Assembly: GCF_003576645.1 (NCBI RefSeq)
Contig: NC_044925.1
Coordinates: 17,723,600 to 17,787,599 of the forward strand
Reading direction: 5' to 3'
Source of the DNA: Ipomoea triloba
Taxonomy: Eukaryota > Streptophyta > Magnoliopsida > Solanales > Convolvulaceae
Length of the DNA stretch: 64,000 bases
Part shown: in pieces, positions 55,931 to 64,000 of the stretch
Numbering within the stretch: position 1 is the first letter of the stretch
Layout: each line of letters starts with the position of its first letter
The notes under the pieces: model-generated
What the model was told of the DNA's origin: nothing
The model's input: the letters and a program-made list of their open reading frames with translations, nothing else
Databases searched by the model: none
Position numbers and translations under genes: made by a program

Positions 55931-56769
55931 TGTAACCCCTCACCTATTCCGATAAGTCTAGGGTTCGAAAAATATTTCTTCAGGCTATGATATTCATGAG
56001 ATGATCTCTCAATAATTGAAAAGGATTTTTATAAGTAAGAATAGTTATTAATAAGCTACGATCATATGTGCCGGTCACGAACCGTAAAAATTTTAAGGAT
56101 GTATATACAGTTCGAATTTCCCTAGGAAATGGATTAAGCATGATACGATTAAGCATGAACTTCCTACTTAGTTCAGTTGAAATTAGATGAACTGTAAGAG
56201 TGAATTTATTACGAACATTCGTATCGCTGTATTTCGCGATATACCGAAAATTGTCCGATTGTAGTGGTTAATGACGGGATTATTTTTAGAATAATTTTGG
56301 TATTGAAATTTTCCCGAATTAAATTATATTTCTCCGAACTTTTATCTGATTTAACCCCTAACTGTCAAGGCAAGGCTTATTCTCTAAGATTCACCATACT
56401 TACCATAGAATTGTGACAAGTGTCACATTTATTTACCATATGGTAATAAATAATTAATTATCAAAGATGAGTATGGGATAAGTCTTGTTAGCTAGTAACT
56501 TAATCTCCAAGCTACCCCATTTCTACCCCTTGTGGCCAAAAAATTAGAGAGAAAAAGAGGAAGGAAAAATTTCATCTTCACCTTGTGTTCAAGAAACTCC
56601 ATAGCCAATTCCTTCACAAGTTCTTCCATACTAGGTAACACTTTGATTTTTATTCGGTAAAAAGAATAGAATTCTTTCCTAGAACTTAATTTTAAGCTAA
56701 GAATTCTTGAAAATGTTGTTATTATGGTATAAATTACTTAGGGTCTTCGGTGGAAATTTGGAGGAAAGG

Positions 56770-59426
56770 TGTGACACCCCAACTTTTCACAAGCCGAGAT
56801 AGCTAAACTTTAATGCAAAAATTGCATATCTCAACTATCAACATACATAGCGGAAGCGATTAAAAACCTAAAGGGGTATCATGCCACATCTAGGTAAGAA
56901 AAACACGGCCTAGATGCACAGGCTAACCAAAAGAACTGAACTGCATAGATAACAAATCCTCAAACACGTCTAAAACATCTGAAATCTAAACAAGAGTACA
57001 TATAGTCTCACCATTGGCACACAGGCCCAAAACACGAGTCTAAAACAACAAAACTATGTCTAAGCTGCCTCATATAGATAATCTATAGCGCGCTCTCGCT
57101 TAGACTTATTGCATTCCTGGAAAACATACAAGAAACCATTAGCAAAAGACTGCTAAGCAACCACCACTCACACCCGCAAAGAAATATAGATATATAATAA
57201 GTTGTAAATAGGTTTACACACCCATATAGAATATAAACACCAACGAACTGTTCAATACTTGAAATCGGATACTCAACAATAACATGCTGAATAAAGGATA
57301 AACCAAGACTTCTCAACAATACAAATATTCAATTGGATTTCACAAGATAGCAAGATATCAACAGAATCAAGAATTCAACAGAATACTCATAAGGAACGAT
57401 CAACAAGAATATATCCAAGAATAACCAACAACAAACGAGATACGAGATAACTCAAGAATCAAGTAAAGAGACCAAATAGACCTCAACCTAAGGATAAGAC
57501 CAACCCTTACCCTCCAACCAACACCAATCCTCATACCAAACATCAAACCAAACTCAGTTCACGGAGGTAAATAATACCCGAACCATAAAGGCAAATGGTG
57601 CCCAAATACACGAAGGCAATTCGTGCATAAAGGCAAATGGTGCCCAAATACACGAAGGCAATTCGTGCCCAAAGGCAAATGGTGCCCAAATACACGAAGG
57701 CAATTCGTGCCCGAATACATAGAGGGCCCAAATACACGAAGGCAATTCGTGCCCGAATACATAGAGGCAACAAATACACGAAGGCAATTCGTGCCCGAAT
57801 ACATAGAGGCAAATATTCCTCAACTACCGAAGTGGCAAATAGTGCCGATATACACAAATGGCAATTAGTGCCCATATACACAAATGGCAAATAGTGCCCA
57901 TATACACAAATGGCAATTAAAGCCTCAAGAATACACAAAGATACTCAAGGATTCACCCTCCATATCCAACCTCAACCTCAGCCCAAGGACAACCACTCAG
58001 AGTGTAATCAAGGATTCAACAAAGCAAGAGATTCAAAAGATGGACCAAGAGGTAGGAATAAATACTCCAAAGACATGGTAAAATACCCAACAAAATACTC
58101 CAACAAGATTCAGAACAAAAGGGGAAACAACCAAACAAACAGATCACAGAATAGCTCACTGGAACAGAACTCCCAGCAGCCTGACGGAACAACCCAACGG
58201 AACACTGCCCTCCGCCGCACCCCTCCGCAAGGAGAAGGCGGAACACCTCAACGGACCACCCTCTTCCGCCAACCCTCACCGTGAGCCACTTACGGAAGAC
58301 TCCAGCGGGACACATTATACCGCTGGGGTACTCCGTAAGGGCAAACCCAACCTCAGATCACAGACTCAGACAGAAAACGCAATGTTCATATCAGAATACA
58401 AGAAATAGAATCATATTACTCAGATTATAACTTCCAGAAACCAAATAAACAAGGAATCCATACCAATAAATATCCATAAACATCGATACACAAAGGATCA
58501 AGAACACAAGTTCATAATCCATCAAAGATAACCTCACAAACAACAACAAATAGGCTTACAGCAAAGAAATTATCAGGATTCAAACACACCAAATAATATC
58601 ATAGATTGAGAGTGTAAAAATAGGTTTTAGTGGACATGATGGTTACCTCTTGAAGCAGACTCCACCCAAGAACTCTCAAACCTCTTCACAAAGCTTCACC
58701 TCCAGCTTGATCATCTTTTCCCAAAAGATCCCCAAAAGAATAACATAAGAACTTGTATAAAGATTATGAAAACAACATGATGCAAGGTGTATTCCTAGAA
58801 ATAGACACTTACCCAAGCCTCAACAATCCTAAAAGAGCAATCTTGACTTGAATATTGAAGATGAAATGAAGGCCAATCTTTGAAGGAGAAGAAGATGGAA
58901 ATGGCGTGAAGAATGAGTAGGGAAGAGAGAGAGTGGAAATCTCTAGAAAATGCTAAGTCTTGAATATATATACCATACTACATATATACATATATGTATA
59001 TATATTAGGGTGGAAGATTTAATAAGGAATGGGCTCCAATCTTTATATATAACAATTCTATGTACAAGAATAATTATTGGGTCAAATGATTCATCTCTTA
59101 AATAGATGAATACATAGAATAAGGAGAAAGCCCATAATATTAGGAATTAAATGTCTTAGAGACAATATATACATACTAGCATAAGGGATTGGGCGATTAT
59201 ATAAATACTCTTACTTATAAGAATTGTAAGGATCCAAATTAGAATAAATCCCTTACAAGAATTAAATCAAGAATTGGGCTTTTGAATAAAATAATTAATT
59301 TCGGGTTCAAGAAATATATATATCTATATATATGAATTGGAAAGACTAGCCGAATTAAATCAAATAAATCATCCGACGGAAACGATTACCGGTCTCAAGG
59401 CTTGAACGAATTTACGGGGTGTTACA
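56770..59426 (+). mobile_element. I: solo LTR, 2657 bp, in the F LTR
   Basis: It begins TGTGACACCCC and ends GGGGTGTTACA, near-perfect inverted ends typical of gypsy LTRs. The flanks aaagg (56765-56769) and gaagg (59427-59431) agree at four of five bases, and the F LTR text joins across them. There is no internal region, so LTR-LTR recombination is likely. No gene is seen. A tandem array is at 57593-57815. Confidence 0.7.
57593..57910 (+). repeat. 42-bp and 26-bp tandem arrays in solo LTR I
   Basis: CACGAAGGCAATTCGTG, itself a hairpin (CACGAA and TTCGTG), starts at 57609, 57651, 57693, 57735 and 57777, exactly 42 bp apart; the text between changes midway. Next to it, TATACACAAATGGCAA starts at 57849, 57875 and 57901, 26 bp apart. 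Open frames on both strands over this stretch come from the 42-bp period. Confidence 0.85.
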
Positions 59427-60822
59427 GAAGGATCACAACATTTTCTACGGTGTTAAAAGCTACTTGAAAGGTAAGGAATCCCTTAAGTCGGTTTAGTCAC
59501 TTGAAAATGGACAATTGCTAGTGAATTATGAGACTAGGAGTTTTACGTGGAAATTATGTGTTAAGCTTGAGGATTTCTTAGTTAGCTCATGAGACTACTC
59601 TTTGAATTTTGGTAATTTTTGTATACATGTTCATAGCTAGTATATGCATGTATATGTTATATTTATGTCCATATAGGCTTATATTTATGAAAATATTGGA
59701 AAATCAAGTTGTTACCACACTGTTTTCACTGCCCAAAACTGGCAGAATTTCAGGGATGTGACCCTAGACGCACGTCCACAGCGCGTCCACTGCACGTCCA
59801 GTAGGCACGGAGCCAGGCAGAACGGCCGGACGCGCGTTCGCCGTGCATCCAGTGGTGCGGACATCCGCGCATCTACGGTGCGCGGATCTGTTTTCGATTG
59901 AATTTTTCTTCCGTAATTTTTGCTCCTGAATGATATAATGTTTGAAAGGCCTACGGGCAACTAAGTTCAATTTTTGAAAGAACAAATATTGTTTTAGAAG
60001 TTATGTACATCAATTTGGAAGTAAAAAATCTTGTTTTTAAGGAACAAGTATGACTCTTGTCACTTGAGAAATTTGTGTTGAAAAGCCATTGGCAAATGTG
60101 AATATTTTGGAAACATATTTTGAAAGAAATAATCGTTTTGAGACATTATGTGAAAATGCTATTTGAATCCAGGAAAGAAAGAATGTTTTGAAAACCTTAG
60201 TTTCTGGATAAGTTGTGGAGGACTTGATTAACCCACGGGAGGGCTTAATTGTCATAGCCTAGCGATTGTTTACGAGATTGACCTACGGGAGGGCTTGAAT
60301 GCCATGGCCCGAGGTTGTTGAGATGATTGACCTACGAGAGGCTTGAATGTCGTGGCCCGAGGTTGTTGACACGGTTGACCTACGCGAGGGTTTAAATGCC
60401 ATGGCCCGGGGTTGGAGAAAGGGAGTTAAGAAAACACTCTAAAAAGGCCTCACGCTTACCCACGGGGAAACTAAGTGAATTTTAACTATGAAAATTTAGT
60501 TACTCCGTAACTATGCTGAAGAACGAAATGTGACGAATTTTGAGCACTGAAAGGTGCTGTTGAACTCTCTCTCTTTTGAGATAAAAATGATGAAAATTCC
60601 TGGAAGTCAAAAGTTTTGCAAACCTGTCTGAAAGTCGGAAAAGTGATTTTGAGTGGCAGCTATGCCATTATCTTTAATTGAGTAAAGTTTTACATGTTGA
60701 TTCAAGTCATATACTCTACTTTATTTTCTACTGTTAATAATCTGGTTGCAGGCAGATTTTCAACTCATGGGTAAAACTTTACAGCTTTCAAATTATTATA
60801 TTTTCAAAACCTTTGTTTACTT

Positions 60823-61326
60823 TTGAGTGACAATGGATTTCCTTGCTTAGCCGTCGTGCTAACTACACTTCATTGTGTCCCTTATCAGATGCAGTCTAGT
60901 GTGGGCTCTTGCAGCCTAGGGAACTCTGGTGGTTCATCAGAGTTCATGTTCCCCATAATAGATTATGATGATTATGTGCAGTATCTAGCGGGTGACGACC
61001 CGTATACTCCCGGCTTCGCTCCTGACCCTCGAGCTCCGGCTTATGCTCCTGATCCTATTCCTGCTCCCAGTAGTCCATTGAGTTTCATTGATGCTATTCA
61101 GGCGAGTTATGGGTTCTACCCCATCGAGGTTTTAGAGGAGAGCGACCCTCTCGAGTTCGTTGTTCACTGCCCTTATCCGTGGGACCCTAGTCCTCCGGAT
61201 TGTTTTGACGAGTGGATGATGGTAAACACCCCATGTAACTTCCTGGATCATATCACCTGGTTTGAGGGTGAGTGGCACCTTGTTTGGGGAATGTATACCG
61301 GCCCAATGTACCGCCCACTAGAGTAG
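60823..61326 (+). CDS. reading frame inside the F LTR, unknown
   Basis: The frame is 167 residues; an internal Met at 60889 follows a TTATCAG that could be a splice acceptor. The protein is acidic and rich in Pro, Tyr and Trp, with a repeat FAPDPRAPAYAPDPIPAP and a C-terminal stretch HITWFEGEWHLVWG. No known domain is recognised. A protein within an LTR is unusual; it may be a fortuitous frame, but its composition is protein-like and differs from the AT-rich surroundings. Confidence 0.4.
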   Translation: MSDNGFPCLAVVLTTLHCVPYQMQSSVGSCSLGNSGGSSEFMFPIIDYDDYVQYLAGDDPYTPGFAPDPRAPAYAPDPIPAPSSPLSFIDAIQASYGFYPIEVLEESDPLEFVVHCPYPWDPSPPDCFDEWMMVNTPCNFLDHITWFEGEWHLVWGMYTGPMYRPLE

Positions 61327-61665
61327 GTTGTGTCTCAGGGGAGAAGTCAAAGCTGACCTTTTTGTGTAAATATCTTTTTGTAGCCATGGTAGTTCCAAGT
61401 TGGCTAGTAAGGTCGGGAATAGCCCAAACTCTTGTTCTAATAGGCCGTAAGAAACTCTTGTACATATTTGTAGCTAGTATAACTACCTTTTTGCTGCTAA
61501 TATATATATATATGAAGTTATGACGGGTAATGACGATGTGAAACAGTTTCCTTGTCTTCAGCTTGTGCATCTAGGGTGAACTCTATCTGGATTTGATTGA
61601 GTTCAGTCTAGATGTGGCGGTAACTACTCCGGATGTACGGTATAGCCGAGCCGGGGTGTTACAAG

Positions 61666-61679
61666 TTGGTATCAGAGCC
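61666..61679 (+). other. F primer binding site, tRNA-iMet
   Basis: TTGGTATCAGAGCC lies two bases after the LTR. From here to 62147 I see leader sequence only. Confidence 0.9.
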
Positions 61680-62147
61680 TTGTTTCGAGTCAGAATCCTA
61701 AGTCAGACCTCTTTTCGAGTCAGCTCTAGTTTCGAGTTAACCAAGTTTCGAAGTCAGCTTAGGTTCGTTAGGATCGACCTGAGTCGTTGTTACAGCTTGA
61801 TGAGTATAAGCTACGGAGCAGAGCTGGAACGGAAGCCAGGTAGCGTAAGAAGGGGGTATTTCACTTCTACTCTACAGAATCTCACGATTCTGGTTGTTGA
61901 ATAGTATGATCAATACTTGTGATTTCCTGCATGTGATTGCTTAGGATTATTGTGAGTAAGCTTGCTAGCGTAATGCATTAATTATCATTATGCTATGATT
62001 GAAACCTTTGCTTAGAGGGTATAATAAAGTGAATGTTAGGAAGTGTCATAATGGACTTTAGTAGGTGCTATACTGACTGCCTAACTAGCTAATTCCTTAA
62101 GAACTTTTATACCTCGGGTATGAATGTGGAACTATCGTCTAGTGAAA

Positions 62148-62784
62148 ATGCCGCCTAGACGAAATGCGCCTGCTGGTAACGACGATAATATCATCTGCAT
62201 TTGCTGATAAACTGAAGTTAAGGCCTACTGCTAGATTAGATCTAAATGTCACAACGGCCTCGGGAGTAGTAGTAGCCTGTAGAGATAGTTATGACAATGT
62301 TGCTATAGAAATAGCGGGATTTAACTGTCCCGGAAACCTCGTTCGTTTTGAACTTGAGGGCATCGATGTAGAACTCGGGATGGATTGGTTGGATAAGTAT
62401 AAAGCTGGAATCGTGTGTAATGAGCGAAAGGTTGTCCTACGAGGACCAAAGGGAAGGAGAATATCCTACCGAGGAATTAGCAAGCAACCCGAGTCAAGGT
62501 TGTTGACGACGCAGAAATTGAATAAGTTCGTGCACCAGGGATGCGAAGTGTATTTGTGTTTGGTGCAAGATGCCGAAGTAGAAGAACTTGAGATTGATCG
62601 AATCCCAGTTGTACGCGAATTTCCTAATGTATTCCCCGACGATCTCACGGAAATGCCGCCGGAAAGGGAAGTGGAATTCACCATCAACCTCGTACCAGGA
62701 ACCTCACCTATCTCGAAAGCGCCTTATCGAATGGCACCTAAAGAGATGGAGGAGCTGAAGGCACAATTGGCGGAATTATTATAG
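62148..62784 (+). pseudogene. F gag start joined to protease end by deletion
   Basis: ATG 62148 starts MPPRRNAPAGNDDN, a typical start for this gag lineage. It passes at about 62190 into protease sequence in another frame: SSAFADKLKLRP, VELGMDWLDKY. The capsid, zinc knuckle and the catalytic D[ST]GA part of the protease are missing. The linker to RT follows (FPDDLTEMPPEREVEF), ending in a TAG at 62782-62784. Confidence 0.8.
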
Positions 62785-63945
62785 AAGGGATTTATTAGGC
62801 CAAGCGTATCGCCTTGGGGTGCATTGATTATAGGGAACTTAGACTGTGCGTCGATTATAGGGAACTCAATCGAGTCACAGTAAAGAACAAGTACCCGTTG
62901 CCCAGGATCGATGATCTATTTGATCAGTTGAAAGGAGCAGGCGTATTCTCGAAGATTGACTTACGGTCAGGGTATCACCAAGTGCGAGTCGTGAAGGAGG
63001 ATGTGCCTAAAACGGCATTTCGGACGAGATACGGGCACTATGAATTCACGGTCATGCCATTTGGAGTGACTAACGCCCCAAGAACTTTTATGGACTTGAT
63101 GAACCGAATTTTCCTTCCGTATCTAGATAAATTCGTCGTCGCCTTCATAGATGACATCTTGGTCTACTCTAAGACACCGGAGGAACACGAAGAACATCTC
63201 AGGACAGTGTTGCAGACACTAAGAGAGAAGAAACTTTTCGCAAAATTGTCAAAATGCGAATTTTGGAAGAGAGAAGTCGCATTTCTTGGACACGTAATCA
63301 CCAAGGAAGGAATAGCGGTAGACCCAGCCAAGATACGAGCTATAATCGAATGGGAAATACCCAAATCAGTTACGAAGGTCCGTAGTTTCTTAGGTTTGGC
63401 GGGTTATTACCGAAGATTTCTTCAGGATTTCTCGAAGATAGCAAAACCGTTGACCAACCTGCTCAAAAAGACGACCAAGTATAGTTGGAGCGAAGAATGC
63501 GAGCAGGCATTCCAGGAACTTAAGAAGAGGTTGACAACTGCTCCAGTGTTGACCCTACCTGTTGGAACGGAAGGTTATGAGTTGTACACTGATGCGTCTC
63601 ACAAAGGACTAGGATGCGTCTTGATGCAAGATGGAAGGGTAATAGCTTATGCTTCTCGTCAATTAAAACCTCATGAAGCTAACTACCCGACACATGACTT
63701 AGAACTAGCAGCCGTGGTATTCGCTCTCAAAATTTGGCGACACTACCTCTATGGAGTCTCATGCAAAATTTATACGGACCACAAGAGTTTTAAGGCAAAG
63801 GAGATGGTTGGAGTTGATTAAAGATTATGACTTGGAAATTCAATACCAAGAGGGCAAAGCAAACAAGGTAGCTGATGCCTTGAGTTGGAAAACAAATCAT
63901 GCTCTTTGGATATTACCCGAGCAATTATGCAAGGATTTTCAATGA
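62785..63945 (+). pseudogene. F reverse transcriptase and RNase H
   Basis: RT begins [12 protein letters not shown]; about a dozen residues are then replaced by a repeated GATTATAGGGAACT (62826 and 62853). It continues [32 protein letters not shown] near 63146, and [16 protein letters not shown]. RNase H has [20 protein letters not shown] and YTDHKS. A deletion near 63790 shifts the frame, and the end ([12 protein letters not shown]) reads to 63945. The integrase is not reached. Confidence 0.88.
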
Positions 63946-64000
63946 CTCAATCTGGAAATAAAGATGTGTGGTCAGGTGGAACAAGAAATGAAATTATATT
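63946..64000 (+). other. F RNase H to integrase linker, cut by window end
   Basis: The 55 bases after the stop at 63945 belong to F pol, but no motif can be recognised. Confidence 0.4.

Larger units (their letters stand above)
55931..61663 (+). repeat. F 5' LTR, about 3.1 kb plus nested solo LTR
   Basis: It starts TGTAACCCCTCACC and ends GGGGTGTTACA. Solo LTR I splits it at 56770-59426. From 59760 to 59885 there is a GC-rich stretch of repeated GCGC, GGACGCGCG and GTCCA words. Three imperfect copies of a TGACCTACG-GAGGGCTTGAATG unit lie at 60230-60420. The last kilobase holds an open frame (60823-61326). Confidence 0.7.
55931..64000 (+). mobile_element. F: Tekay/Del-like gypsy element, 5' part
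   Basis: It has a long 5' LTR, iMet primer site, gag start, a large internal deletion, then the protease end, RT and RNase H. Integrase, any chromodomain and the 3' LTR lie beyond the window. The LTR ends TGTAACCCC and GGGGTGTTACA and the primer site fit Tekay/Del elements. Confidence 0.8.

Noticed and set aside
57593..57910. CRISPR-like array
   Set aside because: Plant nuclear context, units adjoin without variable spacers of constant length, and no cas genes are present; it is a tandem repeat in an LTR.
57543..57938. Long minus-strand frame with repeated CIWAPFAF and related plus frames
   Set aside because: They exist because the 42-bp repeat is divisible by three; all frames across it stay open and no domain is seen.
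59760..59885. CpG island of a host promoter
   Set aside because: The short GC-rich stretch is within the F LTR, consists of repeated GCGC and GTCCA words, and has no gene downstream except the element.

Overview
This window is plant nuclear DNA made almost entirely of LTR retrotransposons inserted into one another. No host gene, tRNA gene, rRNA or CRISPR array is supportable. Plant origin follows from the element types: Athila-like Ty3/gypsy elements primed by tRNA-Asp (four intact primer sites TGGCGCCGTTGCCGGGGA, at 1011, 13879, 22247 and, reversed, 33311), Ty1/copia elements primed by tRNA-iMet, and a Tekay/Del-like gypsy element with a very long LTR and an iMet primer site. A eudicot is likely; the species cannot be named from the sequence.

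I use working labels. Three related Athila-like families are told apart by LTR start: family A (TGATAAGCACC; copies E1 and E5), family B (TGATAAGCCTCCGAG; E2 and E3) and family C (TGATAGACGCC; E4 and a truncated solo LTR). CopA and CopB are copia elements, F is the Tekay-like element, H is an LTR related to F, I is a solo LTR inside F, and G is an older Athila-like pol fragment.

Nesting, outermost first: G (43092-43712, minus) was split by CopA (left of the window to 43091, minus) and by E5 (43713 to beyond the window, minus). CopA was split in its reverse transcriptase by E2 (to 34666, minus), and its LTR contains a family C solo LTR (40545-41806). E2 was split in gag by E3 (12546-31705, plus; target duplication gcctt) and in its 3' LTR by E1 (to 6224, plus). 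E3 was split in its 3' noncoding region by E4 (20909-30096, plus; target duplication cttgc). E1 was split in its 5' LTR by H (1-980, minus). E5 was split by CopB (45929-55704, plus; target duplication gggtt) and by F (55931 to the end, plus), whose LTR holds solo LTR I (56770-59426).

Coding capacity is divided between families. B encodes gag (capsid, zinc knuckle), protease and an Athila-ORF1-like protein but has no polymerase or integrase. C encodes protease, RT, RNase H and integrase, but a Pro/Tyr-rich segment stands where capsid should be. A encodes neither, only a Pro/Tyr-rich then acidic protein. The three share the primer site, LTR sub-blocks and several noncoding modules, which suggests complementation in trans. 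Every copy here is damaged, including active-site changes: integrase D to N in E4, RT YVDD to YVDG in CopB, and a stop in the protease DSG of CopA.

The most interesting unexplained structure is noncoding: a long inverted repeat (core CACACGCGTGTG) in every Athila-like LTR and again inside the elements, and a twin stem-loop in the 3' region of all three families whose stems change sequence but stay complementary. Predicted introns sit before the B-family ORF1, inside the third ORF of CopB, and across the family C leader.
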